Below, piece by piece: positions 17,383 through 27,042 of a DNA stretch of 64,000 bases. Origin of the DNA: Tessaracoccus sp. MC1679 (GTDB taxonomy: Bacteria > Actinomycetota > Actinomycetes > Propionibacteriales > Propionibacteriaceae); assembly GCF_014164775.1 (NCBI RefSeq), contig NZ_JACJGB010000004.1, positions 248,001 through 312,000 on the forward strand. The letters are read 5' to 3'. Below the pieces are notes generated by a model. It was not told where the DNA came from and made no database searches. It saw only the letters and a program-made list of their open reading frames with translations. Each line of letters starts with the position of its first letter. Position 1 is the stretch's first letter. The translations under genes and the position numbers were made by a program.

Positions 17383-20300
17383 CAGACCGTCTGAATCCCG
17401 TCGAGTCTTCGGCCGGGATCACCAGCTCGTACCGCCGCTACCTGAAGTCCCTCCTCGCGGCGCGAGACCCCGAGATCTCATCCGCTCTGCTTCGAGCGAT
17501 TGACGATTCTCCGCTGCTGGACAAGGGCCCATTCCTTGAAGCCACGCCGCCGTACGCGTCTGGGGAGACGCTCAACGAACTGATCGATGAGGGAGTCCTG
17601 TCCAGCCACTTTCGAGGTTTGGGCAGCGACGCGCTTCCGCTGGACCGCCCGCTTTACCGCCATCAAGAGACATCGATTCGCAAGGCCGGCCAGGGCCGCA
17701 ATGTCGTTGTCGCTACGGGCACCGGCTCAGGAAAGACCGAGTCCTTCCTGCTGCCGATCTTCGACAGTCTCATCCGCGAGCTGGAGAACGGCTCGCTACG
17801 AGATGGTGTGCGAGCGCTCCTCCTCTATCCGATGAATGCACTGGCCAACGACCAGATGAAGCGGCTGCGCGCCCTCCTCTCAGGCTTTCCGCAGATCACG
17901 TTCGGGCGCTATACGGGCGACACGGAGACCGACCCGAAGAAGGCGCTGGACCGCTTCCAGGAGCTGAACCCGGGTGAGCCACTCCTCCCCAACGAACTTC
18001 TGAGCCGAGAGGCGATGCGTGCGACGCCCCCGCACCTGCTCCTGACGAACTACGCAATGCTGGAGTACTTGCTGCTGAGGCCGCAGGACATGGGACTGTT
18101 CCCGGGGGATGCGCAATCTGCCTGGCGCTTCCTCGTCATTGACGAGGCGCATGTCTACGACGGGACGCAGGGCGCCGAGATCGCGATGCTCGTGCGAAGG
18201 CTCCGCGACCGAGTTGCCCCCGATCGGTCGATCCAGTGCATCGCGACGTCCGCGACGGTCGGTGCGGATGCGGACCGCCTCAAGGTCGCCGAATTCGCCA
18301 CCAGGCTCTTCGGCTCCCCCTTCGAGTGGGAGCCGAGTGATCCGTCAAGACAGGACATCATCACAAGCGAGCGCGTCCCCGCTCCGCCGGGACCCTACTG
18401 GGGACCACTTTCGTCCGAGGACTGGCTGCGGCTGATGGATGCTGACAACGTCGAGAAGGAGGTCGTCGAGGTTGCTCGCGAGGCTGGTTTCGAGGCCGGC
18501 GACGGTCGAACTGCCCTCTCACATGAGTCAGGCCTGGCCAAGCTCAGGAGCCTCCTGGCGGACGCGCCGCAGACCTTCGCCAGCCTGCCGAGCAGGGTCT
18601 TCGCCGATGATCCTCACCGAGAGGCGGGGCTCGTGGCCATGGTTGCGGTGGCGAGCAGCCTGCGAGGAGCTGACGGATCTCCGGCCCTATCCGCTCGCTA
18701 CCATCTCTTCCTCCGTGCCACCGAGGGCGCCTTCAGCTGCCTGTCGCCAAGTGGTCCGCACGTGCACCTCGCCCGCCACGCGGAGTGCCGCGAATGTGAA
18801 TCGCCGGTATTTGAACTGGGCGCCTGCAAGCGCTGTGGCGCTGTGCATCTACTAGGGGTCGTCGAGGCTGTCGACGGTCGGCAGGTACTGAAGCATCGGA
18901 AGGCGGATGCCTCAACGTCCTGGCTCGTTCTGGACGACGGGGCGGACGTGGTCGATGAGGATGAGGAGGCTGTTGCCGACGACGGGGGCGGGGTGAACGG
19001 AGACGAAGCCAGGCTCTGCACGCGGTGCGGCACCCTGAGCGCGGTCAACTCGCGCAGCTGCTCCGACCCAGATTGCGCTGCCACTTCCCTGCGTCGTGTG
19101 CGCAGACTCCAGCAGAGGGGTCAAGAGCTGCTGGGATGCCTCGTCTGTGGCGCGCGGGGAGCAGGTACGGTGCGCGCGTTCGAGACAGGCGCGGACGCAG
19201 CGGGCGCTGTCATCGCCACGTCCCTCTATCAGAGCATTCCGGCAAGCGACGACCCAAGGGATGTGGGTCGTCCGGGCGAGGGTCGGAAGCTGCTCATGTT
19301 CAGTGACAGCCGCCAGGCCGCCGCGTACTTCGCGCCGTACCTTGAGGACTCCTATCGCCGCCTCCAGCGCCGGCGCCTGATCCACCAAGGGCTGGAGGCG
19401 GCCGGCGCTGGCGACGAGCCGGTGAACATCGCGGACACGCGTTTCAACGTGCGGCGCAGCGCTGAGCAGGTTCAGTACTTCACTCCGGGCATGTCGGCCG
19501 CTGAGCAGGAACGAACCATTGCTCCCTGGGTGATGGCCGAGGTAGCCAGCGTGGACGATCGCCAGTCGCTTGAGGGTGTTGGCCTACTTCGCATCAGTCT
19601 GAGGCGTGATCCTCGGTGGCAGCCACCCACGCCTCTCGTGTCATTGGGGATGAGCGCAGATCAGGCGTGGGACTTCGTCGCTGAGTTGGTCCGGACTCTG
19701 CGGTCGCAGGGCGCGGTCACAATGCCACAGGACGTTCCCCCGAATGATGAGATCTTCGCGCCGCGCCTGGGACCGATCTTCGCGCGGTTGAGTGGTCCGG
19801 AACCTAAGCGGAAGGTCCTGTCGTGGCTGCCTGGGCGCGGCAGCAACCGACGGATCGACTACACATCCAGGGTGCTCGCTGCCATCGGGAGCGCCGAGGA
19901 TCCGCGCCGCGTCCTCGAAGGTGTCTGGCGCTTCCTCTCGAATGGAGAGGTGGACTGGCTCGAAGCCAGCACTCCCAGGGGCCTTGGCACGGTGAGCCAG
20001 GTGAATCATCAGATGTTGCGCTTCGAGCTGGTGCGCGATCAGTCACCTGTGTTTGTTTGCGCGATTTGTCAGAGACTCGCACCGGTCTCCGTGGCCGGTG
20101 TCTGCCCTGCCATGGGATGCCCAGGGACGCTTCGGCCATTCGTCCCGCCGACGGCCGAGTCGGACAACGACCACTATCGAACGGTCTACCGCTCGATGCA
20201 CCCCATCCCCCTGTCTGCTAGCGAGCACACTGCGCAGTGGCGAAACACCGAAGCCGCGCGGATTCAGCAGGAATTCATCCGTGGAAGCATCAACGCGCTC

Positions 20301-22043
20301 TCATGCTCAACCACGTTCGAACTCGGGGTGGACGTCGGCGAACTCCAGGCTGTCATGCTGCGCAACATGCCCCCGACCACGGCCAACTACATTCAGCGCG
20401 CGGGACGTGCCGGACGTCGGGTCGGTGCAGCAGCGCTCGTGGTCACCTACGCTCAGCGACGCTCCCACGACCTCACACAGTTCGCCTCGCCCGAAGCCAT
20501 GATGACTGGCCGCACCCGCGCACCGTACGTGCCCTTGGAGAACCTTCGGATCGATCGACGGCACGCTCACTCGGTCGCGCTGGCCTCATTCTTCCGCTGG
20601 TACTTCGAGAACTACCGGACGATCGCGCGAACGGCCGGTGAGTTCTTCGTGGACGACGGGAGCGCTGAGGCTCCGGTGCGGTCGGTCCCGTCATTCCTGA
20701 CGCCGGTGCCGCCGGAGTTGACCGAGTCGCTGCGGCGGGTGCTGCCAGAGAGTGTGCATGGATACATGGGCGTCGACTCTGGTTCTTGGACGACGGCCCT
20801 GTTTGAACTGCTTGACGAGGTGCGCGTATTGCTCGAAGCCGACGTGACAATCCTGAGGTCGGTCCAAGACGAGGCAGTGGCGGCTCGGAAGTTCAACGTA
20901 GCCGATCGTTTCGAAAAGGTCCTGAAGACCATCCTCGGCCGCGACCTACTGGGCTATCTTGCCAATCACAACGTCATCCCCAAGTACGGCTTCCCCGTGG
21001 ACTCCGTCGAGCTGCGCACAGACTTCAGCAGTGCCCAGTATTCTGTCGGCGCGAAGCTGGACCTCTCCCGAGACCTCTCACAAGCCATCCACGAGTACGC
21101 TCCTGACGCATCCTTGGTCGCCGGCGGAATGCAGTGGACGTCAAGGGGGGTCTATCGCCTTCCGGGGAAGGAACTCGTTGAACACAGCTACCTCGTCTGC
21201 CGACGGTGCGGAAAGTATCGCGAGTCAATGGGTGAACTGGATCCGCACTGCCCCACGTGCGGGGAGGTCGCCACCTCCGCGGCGCGACGAGTCATCATTC
21301 CTGAATTCGGCTTCGTCGCGGCTCCAGACCCAATCCGCCCAGGGGCACGCCCACCGAAGGGTGCCTGGGGTGGGGCCACCCACGTCGTCAAGCTGTCCGA
21401 GTTCACGAAGTCACGGCAGCTGCACCTCCCAGGGGGACTGATCGAGGCATCTGTCGGCCCGCGAGGGCGCCTGATCTCGATCGCCGACGGGCCATCTGGG
21501 CGCGGCTACCACCTCTGTCAATGGTGCGGATGGGGTGCAGCCGTGGCCACCACCCCAAAGCGGCCGGTCAAGCACGCCCATCTCTTGAGAGCGGGCCACG
21601 ACTGCACCGGACCGCTTGAATGGGTCGATCTCGCGCACCCCTACGAGACGGATCTCCTCTGGCTCGATGTCCGCCCGAATGTGCCGGTCTTGGACGAGGG
21701 AGCCTGGAAGTCCGTCCTGTACTCCCTCCTGGAGGCAGCCTCGGAGACGCTTCAAATCGCGCGCGACGACATCGGCGGCACCTTGTCACCGACTGGAGCG
21801 ATGACCAAGTCACTGGTGCTGTTCGACACCGTGCCAGGCGGCGGCGGCAACGTGCTGCGGATAGAGGAAAGCCTCGAAAGGGTGCTCCGAGGCGCCCTCA
21901 TCCGAGTACTGAACTGCGAGTGTGGCCCGGAGACCTCCTGCTATGGCTGCCTGCGCGGTTACCGCAACCAACGTGACCACGAAATACTGTCCCGTGGGGC
22001 AGCTGCTGATTTGCTCGTGTCGCTCGGCGTGGGGGCCGACTGA
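17379..22043 (+). CDS. DEAD/DEAH helicase with DUF1998 domain, DruE-like
   Basis: 1554 aa. The ATG at 17379 follows AAGGAGGGG and overlaps the upstream stop. Superfamily 2 helicase: RHQETSI (Q-motif region), Walker A ATGTGSGKT (112-120), VIDEAHVYDG (DEAH, about 254) and, in the second lobe, CSTTFELGVDVGELQAV then NYIQRAGRAGRR. Between and after the lobes lie several zinc knuckles (CRECESPVFELGACKRCG, CTRCG, CLVCG, CAICQ, CRRCGKY, CPTCG). The C-terminus has the DUF1998 cysteine cluster CECGPETSCYGCLRGYRNQ followed by H and a terminal helix. Single-chain SF2 helicases with DUF1998 at this size occur in Druantia (DruE). DISARM splits the functions between DrmA and DrmB, and MrfA-type repair helicases are about half as long. 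Likely an anti-phage nucleic acid translocase. Confidence 0.85.
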   Translation: MTDRLNPVESSAGITSSYRRYLKSLLAARDPEISSALLRAIDDSPLLDKGPFLEATPPYASGETLNELIDEGVLSSHFRGLGSDALPLDRPLYRHQETSIRKAGQGRNVVVATGTGSGKTESFLLPIFDSLIRELENGSLRDGVRALLLYPMNALANDQMKRLRALLSGFPQITFGRYTGDTETDPKKALDRFQELNPGEPLLPNELLSREAMRATPPHLLLTNYAMLEYLLLRPQDMGLFPGDAQSAWRFLVIDEAHVYDGTQGAEIAMLVRRLRDRVAPDRSIQCIATSATVGADADRLKVAEFATRLFGSPFEWEPSDPSRQDIITSERVPAPPGPYWGPLSSEDWLRLMDADNVEKEVVEVAREAGFEAGDGRTALSHESGLAKLRSLLADAPQTFASLPSRVFADDPHREAGLVAMVAVASSLRGADGSPALSARYHLFLRATEGAFSCLSPSGPHVHLARHAECRECESPVFELGACKRCGAVHLLGVVEAVDGRQVLKHRKADASTSWLVLDDGADVVDEDEEAVADDGGGVNGDEARLCTRCGTLSAVNSRSCSDPDCAATSLRRVRRLQQRGQELLGCLVCGARGAGTVRAFETGADAAGAVIATSLYQSIPASDDPRDVGRPGEGRKLLMFSDSRQAAAYFAPYLEDSYRRLQRRRLIHQGLEAAGAGDEPVNIADTRFNVRRSAEQVQYFTPGMSAAEQERTIAPWVMAEVASVDDRQSLEGVGLLRISLRRDPRWQPPTPLVSLGMSADQAWDFVAELVRTLRSQGAVTMPQDVPPNDEIFAPRLGPIFARLSGPEPKRKVLSWLPGRGSNRRIDYTSRVLAAIGSAEDPRRVLEGVWRFLSNGEVDWLEASTPRGLGTVSQVNHQMLRFELVRDQSPVFVCAICQRLAPVSVAGVCPAMGCPGTLRPFVPPTAESDNDHYRTVYRSMHPIPLSASEHTAQWRNTEAARIQQEFIRGSINALSCSTTFELGVDVGELQAVMLRNMPPTTANYIQRAGRAGRRVGAAALVVTYAQRRSHDLTQFASPEAMMTGRTRAPYVPLENLRIDRRHAHSVALASFFRWYFENYRTIARTAGEFFVDDGSAEAPVRSVPSFLTPVPPELTESLRRVLPESVHGYMGVDSGSWTTALFELLDEVRVLLEADVTILRSVQDEAVAARKFNVADRFEKVLKTILGRDLLGYLANHNVIPKYGFPVDSVELRTDFSSAQYSVGAKLDLSRDLSQAIHEYAPDASLVAGGMQWTSRGVYRLPGKELVEHSYLVCRRCGKYRESMGELDPHCPTCGEVATSAARRVIIPEFGFVAAPDPIRPGARPPKGAWGGATHVVKLSEFTKSRQLHLPGGLIEASVGPRGRLISIADGPSGRGYHLCQWCGWGAAVATTPKRPVKHAHLLRAGHDCTGPLEWVDLAHPYETDLLWLDVRPNVPVLDEGAWKSVLYSLLEAASETLQIARDDIGGTLSPTGAMTKSLVLFDTVPGGGGNVLRIEESLERVLRGALIRVLNCECGPETSCYGCLRGYRNQRDHEILSRGAAADLLVSLGVGAD

Positions 22044-22076
22044 TGTATGCGTGGCAAGGCGATACAAGGGGAATCT

Positions 22077-23078
22077 ATGGTACTTCCGCTGATACCGGTT
22101 GTTCTGATCGCGGCCGGGGCGATCTCGGGCGGGACAGGTGCGGTTGCCGGGGGACTCGGCCTCCTGAAGGCGAAGCGGGCGCGAGCCCAGATCGCTGATG
22201 CACAGGCCCGGAGCGAGTTGGATCATCACCGCACTCAAGTTCGTGCGGAGGAGATCAATGAGCAGCTCAAGAACTATGGTGCCGACCAGCAACGAGCTCT
22301 GGAGTGTGTACTGCTGCGGATGGCGGAGTTCATCCGCCGCAATCGTCGACAGGTCGCCGAGTCTGAGAGGACTCTTGTCGACGGCCTTGACATCGCGATC
22401 GGCAACCTGGCAGGTGTGCCTGGCCTCGCCCGCGAGGCGGGGTCAATAATCGCGGCCCTCGTGGGGGCCGGCGGAACCGGAATGGGAGCCGCGCAGGGGA
22501 CTGCTGCCGCTGTCACGGCTTTCGCCACCGCGGGCACAGGCACGCCCATCGCGGCCCTCTCGGGCGCTGCGGCACAGAGTGCGACCCTTGCAGTCCTGGG
22601 TGGAGGGACACTGGCGTCTGGCGGCGGCGGAATGGCGCTCGGTGCACTCACCCTCAACTTCGTCATGGTGGGACCTGCGGTGTTGGTAGGTGGCATGGCT
22701 ATCAACGCGGGCGGGGAGAGGCAACTGACCCACGCAGCCCGCTTCGCAGCCAAGACCGAGCAGCATTGTGCCGAACTCGCTGCTACCAGGGAAGTTTTCG
22801 GCGGGATCGAGCAGAGGATCGCTGAGCTCCGAGAGTTGCTCGCTGAGTTGGCTGAGAGAGGCGAAGCGGCCTTGGAGCGCCTTGAGTTCACTGAACAGAA
22901 GGAGGGAGGGTTCGATCCCGCGGTCGACGCTTCCGAGTTCCAAGGGGCCATGGCCCTGGCCGTCGCCGTTCGTGACATGGTCGTCACTCCGGTCCTGAAC
23001 CCTGAGGGTCAGCTGAACGGGGAGGCTGTTCGCCTCCACGTCAAGTACAGAAAGTTGGTGGAGGATGGCGGGAAGTAA
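22077..23078 (+). CDS. Glycine/alanine-rich membrane-associated coiled-coil protein
   Basis: 333 aa from the ATG at 22077, preferred over 22047 because AAGGGGAA lies just upstream. It has an N-terminal hydrophobic segment (VLPLIPVVLIAAGAIS then G-rich), a charged coiled coil (about 35-110), a long Gly/Ala-rich hydrophobic centre (about 135-225: GAGGTGMGAAQGTAAA, ALTLNFVMVGPAVLVGGMA), and a second coiled coil (EQRIAELRELLAELAERG). This resembles pore-forming or membrane-inserting helical proteins in layout, though no family is recognised. It starts 33 bp after the DruE-like gene and overlaps the next gene by 14 bp, so it probably belongs to the same operon. Confidence 0.65.
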   Translation: MVLPLIPVVLIAAGAISGGTGAVAGGLGLLKAKRARAQIADAQARSELDHHRTQVRAEEINEQLKNYGADQQRALECVLLRMAEFIRRNRRQVAESERTLVDGLDIAIGNLAGVPGLAREAGSIIAALVGAGGTGMGAAQGTAAAVTAFATAGTGTPIAALSGAAAQSATLAVLGGGTLASGGGGMALGALTLNFVMVGPAVLVGGMAINAGGERQLTHAARFAAKTEQHCAELAATREVFGGIEQRIAELRELLAELAERGEAALERLEFTEQKEGGFDPAVDASEFQGAMALAVAVRDMVVTPVLNPEGQLNGEAVRLHVKYRKLVEDGGK

Positions 23079-23505
23079 GCCGCTCGTGGGCAAGATCGTC
23101 GAGTCATCGGTCAAGAAGGCAGCGAACACGGTGAGCGTCGGTGACCCGTTCGCGGCGCTGAAGACCATGGTCGAGTCGACGACGGATTACCTGAAGCTCA
23201 GAGAACTCGAGCAGACCAAGCGCAGTGACATCAACGCTCGGCGGGATGCCGAGATCGAGAAGATTCGTGCCGCTTCGGAGCTGGTGAAGGACTATCTGGA
23301 TCGTGCGTTCGCCGAGCGACGTCACCACACGGACGAACTCTTCGCGCGCTATGACGACGCCATTGAGCGGGGCGATGGTGCCGCCGCGACGGCGGCCCTC
23401 AAGGGGGTCGTCGAGATCGCTCAAGCGTCCCCCCTGGGCAACTTGGCTGATCTAAGTCAGGTGCGTCAAGCGCTCTTCGACACGGAGTATGTGCACGAAC
23501 TGTGA
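23065..23505 (+). CDS. Small helical protein, last gene of the helicase cluster
   Basis: 146 aa, GGTGGAGG ribosome site, start inside the end of the previous gene. Predominantly charged alpha-helix (LRELEQTKRSDINARRDAEIEKIRAASELVKDYLDRAFAE), with no cysteine pairs or catalytic motif. It probably binds the membrane-associated partner encoded just upstream, which has complementary coiled coils. It is convergent with brxHI, 61 bp away. The space between contains two copies of the palindrome CAGCCGGCTG (23546-23555 and 23568-23577), possibly a weak bidirectional stop. Confidence 0.6.
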   Translation: MAGSKPLVGKIVESSVKKAANTVSVGDPFAALKTMVESTTDYLKLRELEQTKRSDINARRDAEIEKIRAASELVKDYLDRAFAERRHHTDELFARYDDAIERGDGAAATAALKGVVEIAQASPLGNLADLSQVRQALFDTEYVHEL

Positions 23506-23566
23506 GCGGGCGCTGAGGGGGCAGGTCGCTCGGCCAGGGCATGCGCAGCCGGCTGCCCCAACGCGG

Positions 23567-25705
23567 TCAGCCGGCTGTGGTGTGTACCTCGGCGACGTGC
23601 AAGCTCGCCGCGCTGGCTGCATGAGGGTGGTCCGCTACGCGGCTCGCCAGGGTCCGAACCGCAAGGCCGTCGGGCAGCATGTCGGAGAACTTCAACTCCT
23701 GCACCGCGCGCTTCGTGATCTCGGGCTGAATCCGGGCGAGGTCGTCGCCGAAGCGTCGCCGCGCCTCACCCAGCGCTTCCCGGAGTTCGGCCGCTCCGGC
23801 GTCGGGGCGGAGCACCACGTGGTCGTTGGTGAACGTAGCGATCGGATCTCCGAGAGTTGGCGCCACCTCGTCGAGCGCCGCTCGCAGCACCGCGTTGGCT
23901 CGACCTCCGGCCCACGTCCACCACCTTGTAGCGCCCTCTTCGTGGAGTAGAACCGTTCCTTCTGCGTCCACCCGATTGGCCCACTCAGACCTCAGCCCGT
24001 CCAGGCGGCCGCGAGCCCGGGCGCTCAGCTGGACCCCCGCCGGATCGGCGCCCAGCAACACCCGACGCATAGCGTCCACCAGCTCGAACCGCAGCGGCGC
24101 CGATGACCCCAACCACCGGGCAAGACCCGCCCCCTCGGAGGGCTCGACGAACGCCCGCCGTCTGGTCCAGTCCACGGCCGTCACGGTCCACGACCGCCCT
24201 GCGAGCGCGAGCGGTCGCGGGCCTTGCACCTTCGTCAGCAGCACCATCGGGTCCACGGTTCCGATCTCGGTTCGGCCGTGCAGGACGGTGACCTGCGGGT
24301 CGGAGGTGAAGACGCTCATCACCTCCATGAAGTGCCGCCGACCGTACCGCCGCTCCGCCTCCGGTCCGACCATCATCATGTCGCCGTCGCTGTCGAGGAG
24401 GCCGCGGTCCAGGAGTGTGTCGACGATCCGCTCGGACGCCTCGTCCGGCACCAGGGTCAGGCCGCCCAGCCAGTCCTTCCAAACCCGTCGCCCCACGGCG
24501 CGCTCCTGCAGCGCGATGGCCAGCACCTGCTGTGCCGCGATGTGCGCGGGCGAGGGCGGGGGAGTGACGGGCTCGACGTACCCCTCTGACCACAGCAGCA
24601 GCAGCGCCGCGCCTCGGAGCAGTTCGGCGTCGTCGGCGGCGAGCACGGTCATGTTGCGTGTGCTGCCCGGCCGGCGGCCGGTGCGCCCCAGGCGTTGCAG
24701 GAACGACGCCACCGTCGTCGGCGCCCCCACCTGCAGCACCCGGTCCAGGTCCCCGACGTCGATCCCCAGCTCCAGCGTGGACGTGGCGACGATCACGCAG
24801 TCGCGCGCCTCGGCGAACGCGGTCTCGGAGCGCCGTCGCTCCTCCACCGAGAGACTCGAGTGCGACACGTAGGTGTCCACCTCACGCTCCCGCAGTCGCA
24901 CCCCCAGCTGCTCCACGGAGCGGCGAGAGTCGGCGAACACCAGCCGCTTCTCGCCCCTGTGCAGCGCGGAGATCACCGTTGCCGCATTGTCCAGCGACCC
25001 GACGAAGTCAAGCGACACCTCCGGCGCCGCAGCCGGACCGACCGGAGGCGCCACGACCCGCCCGGCACTCCCCGCCGCTCGGTTCGAGCCCTGCAGCCAG
25101 GCGAGGAGCTCGTCGGGGTTACCGACGGTGGCCGACAGTCCTACCCGCTGAAGCCGTCGCCCGGTCATCACGCCGAGCCGCTCCAGCACCGCCAGCAGGT
25201 GCCAGCCGCGGTCGTCGCCGGCGAACGCGTGCACCTCGTCGACGACGATGGCGCGCACGTCGCCGAGCAGGACGCGGGGGTCGAGGGTCGCGGAGACGAG
25301 CATTGCCTCGAGCGATTCGGGCGTGGTCAGCAGGATGTCCGGCCGCTCCACCGCGATCCGGCGGCGCACCCCCTGGGGGGTGTCGCCGTGCCGGACAGCC
25401 GCCGCGCGCCCCAGCCAGGCCGCATAGGTGTCGACCCTTCGTTCCAGGTTGTTGAGCAGCGCACGCAACGGGCACACGTAGAGCACCGACGTGCCGCTCC
25501 ACGACCCCTCGGCCATCCTGGTCAGCATCGGGAATAGGGCCGCCTCCGTCTTGCCGCCGGCCGTCGGTGCCAGCAGCAGGGCGTCATGGCCGGCGAGCAC
25601 AGGGCCCACGGCCTGCTCCTGCAGCGGGCGCAGCTCGCGCCAGCCGAGGGTGTTGACGATGTGGTGCTGCACCACGGGGTGCAGGGCGTCGAAGCCGGCC
25701 ATCAC
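23567..25705 (-). CDS. brxHI: Lhr-like DEAD/DEAH helicase BrxHI of BREX type 2
   Basis: 712 aa from the GTG at 25705, which overlaps the brxD stop by four bases (GTGA). An ATG one codon later is also possible. SF2 helicase motifs: LLLAPTAGGKTEAALFP (Walker A), IVVDEVHAFAGDDRG (motif II, DEVH), STLELGIDVGDLDRVLQVG, and QRLGRTGRRPG (motif VI). The C-terminal 250 residues are the Lhr-type extension. Lhr-like helicases of this length are the BrxHI component of type 2 (Pgl) BREX loci. Last gene of the nine-gene operon. Confidence 0.85.
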   Translation of the reverse strand: MMAGFDALHPVVQHHIVNTLGWRELRPLQEQAVGPVLAGHDALLLAPTAGGKTEAALFPMLTRMAEGSWSGTSVLYVCPLRALLNNLERRVDTYAAWLGRAAAVRHGDTPQGVRRRIAVERPDILLTTPESLEAMLVSATLDPRVLLGDVRAIVVDEVHAFAGDDRGWHLLAVLERLGVMTGRRLQRVGLSATVGNPDELLAWLQGSNRAAGSAGRVVAPPVGPAAAPEVSLDFVGSLDNAATVISALHRGEKRLVFADSRRSVEQLGVRLREREVDTYVSHSSLSVEERRRSETAFAEARDCVIVATSTLELGIDVGDLDRVLQVGAPTTVASFLQRLGRTGRRPGSTRNMTVLAADDAELLRGAALLLLWSEGYVEPVTPPPSPAHIAAQQVLAIALQERAVGRRVWKDWLGGLTLVPDEASERIVDTLLDRGLLDSDGDMMMVGPEAERRYGRRHFMEVMSVFTSDPQVTVLHGRTEIGTVDPMVLLTKVQGPRPLALAGRSWTVTAVDWTRRRAFVEPSEGAGLARWLGSSAPLRFELVDAMRRVLLGADPAGVQLSARARGRLDGLRSEWANRVDAEGTVLLHEEGATRWWTWAGGRANAVLRAALDEVAPTLGDPIATFTNDHVVLRPDAGAAELREALGEARRRFGDDLARIQPEITKRAVQELKFSDMLPDGLAVRTLASRVADHPHAASAASLHVAEVHTTAG

Positions 25706-27042
25706 CCGGAGGAGGTGTCGAGCTCGATGTCGTCCAGGGACGCCGCGCCGCGGGCGGCGTTGCGCTCCACGGCCGTCAGCTCGCCGTCGCCGACGGTGAG
25801 CGCGTAGTGGGCGCGGGGATCGAAGTCGGGGAACTGGTCCACGCGATCCAGCACGTCTCCCACCAGCTTCTTGAGAAACACCCGCGGCGCGACACCGATG
25901 CGCCCGCCCAGCGACCCCGCGACAGCATCAGCCAGCGCACCGATGTACCCATCGTCGACGACGGCTCGGACCCGCCCACCTGAGGCGGCGCCGTCGGCGT
26001 AGAGGTCGCGGACCTTGCCGCCCAGCTCGACGAGGCTGTCGCGGGTGAACCCGGGCAGCCGCACCTGCACCGCGCGGGGGTTGTCGAAACGCGTGTCGGT
26101 GGTGAAGTCGGCGTGGAGGCGTTGCGCCAGCGGTGGGAGGCGGCTCAGGCCGGACGGGCCCTCGAAGAACGCCGGCGTGCCGGTAATGAGCAGGTAAAGG
26201 CCGGGGTAGCGGCCGGAGTCCACCTCGTCGATGAGCTGGCGCAGCGCGTTGAGGGCCTTGTCGCGGACGTCTCCACGGACGCGTTGCAGAGTCTCCACCT
26301 CGTCGAGCACCACCAGAAGCCCCGGGTGGCCGGCGTCCTTCAGCACAGTGAGCAGCCCCTGGAGGAACGCCATAGCACCGAAGTGGTCGAGGTCACCCTT
26401 GATGCCGGCGGCCCGCTTGGCGGAGGCCGCCACGTGCGGCTGCCCGCCGATCCAGGCGGCCAGCCCATCGGCGGTGGCGGCATCGCCCGTCAGCGACGCC
26501 CCCCGGTAGGCCCGCAAGGCCTGCGCGAAGGCCGGGGTCTTACTCGACACCGCAGCCAGCCGCCCCTCCATCAGCCGGTCGACGGCGGCCGACAGCTCTA
26601 CATCGGAGGCGGACGCCAGCGATGGATCGGCGTCCACCGCGTCAGATTCCAGCGTGAACAGCCAGCCATCCAGCACCGAGCGGAACGCGCTCGGCGGCAC
26701 GGTAGCCGTCCGCAGAGATTCGGTGATCCGTCGGTAGACCGTCTCCAAGCGGTGGAGGGGCGTCTCGGTCTCACTGATCTGCACCTCGGCCGTGGCCCAG
26801 CCGAGCCTCAGCGCCCGCTCGGCCAGGTGCCGGGTGAAGAACGTCTTGCCGGAGCCGTACTCGCCGCGGACGGCCTTAAATGTCGCGGAGCCGCCGGACA
26901 CGGCCGCGAGCTCCGCGTCGAGGGCGGACCCGAACCGGTCGAGCCCGACGGCGAGGAGGTCCAGCCCGTTCGCGGGCACGGTCCCGCGGCGGAGGGCATC
27001 GATCACCTCACGCCGACGTCGCGGCGAGACGGCGGTGCTCAT
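25702..27042 (-). CDS. brxD: BREX ATP-binding protein BrxD
   Basis: 446 aa. AAA/STAND-like P-loop ATPase: VRGEYGSGKTFFTRHLAERA (Walker A, about 60-80) and LLVVLDEVETLQRVRGDVRD (Walker B), followed by a sensor-like TGTPAFFEG. This matches the BrxD ATPase of type 2 BREX in length, position and motifs. Its ATG overlaps the stop of the SecB-like gene (ATGA) and its stop overlaps the brxHI start. Base composition is as GC-rich as pglY and pglZ (47/60 in bases 26881-26940), unlike the three genes before it. Confidence 0.85.
   Translation of the reverse strand: MSTAVSPRRRREVIDALRRGTVPANGLDLLAVGLDRFGSALDAELAAVSGGSATFKAVRGEYGSGKTFFTRHLAERALRLGWATAEVQISETETPLHRLETVYRRITESLRTATVPPSAFRSVLDGWLFTLESDAVDADPSLASASDVELSAAVDRLMEGRLAAVSSKTPAFAQALRAYRGASLTGDAATADGLAAWIGGQPHVAASAKRAAGIKGDLDHFGAMAFLQGLLTVLKDAGHPGLLVVLDEVETLQRVRGDVRDKALNALRQLIDEVDSGRYPGLYLLITGTPAFFEGPSGLSRLPPLAQRLHADFTTDTRFDNPRAVQVRLPGFTRDSLVELGGKVRDLYADGAASGGRVRAVVDDGYIGALADAVAGSLGGRIGVAPRVFLKKLVGDVLDRVDQFPDFDPRAHYALTVGDGELTAVERNAARGAASLDDIELDTSSG

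Noticed and set aside
14095-22043. DISARM or Dpd assignment for the DUF1998 helicase region
   Set aside because: No DrmA/DrmC or methyltransferase partner and no Dpd genes are adjacent. Helicase and DUF1998 are in one chain, which fits DruE better.
23545-23577. Two CAGCCGGCTG palindromes between convergent genes
   Set aside because: Could be a terminator or chance in GC-rich DNA. No T-run follows either, so I did not list it as a terminator.
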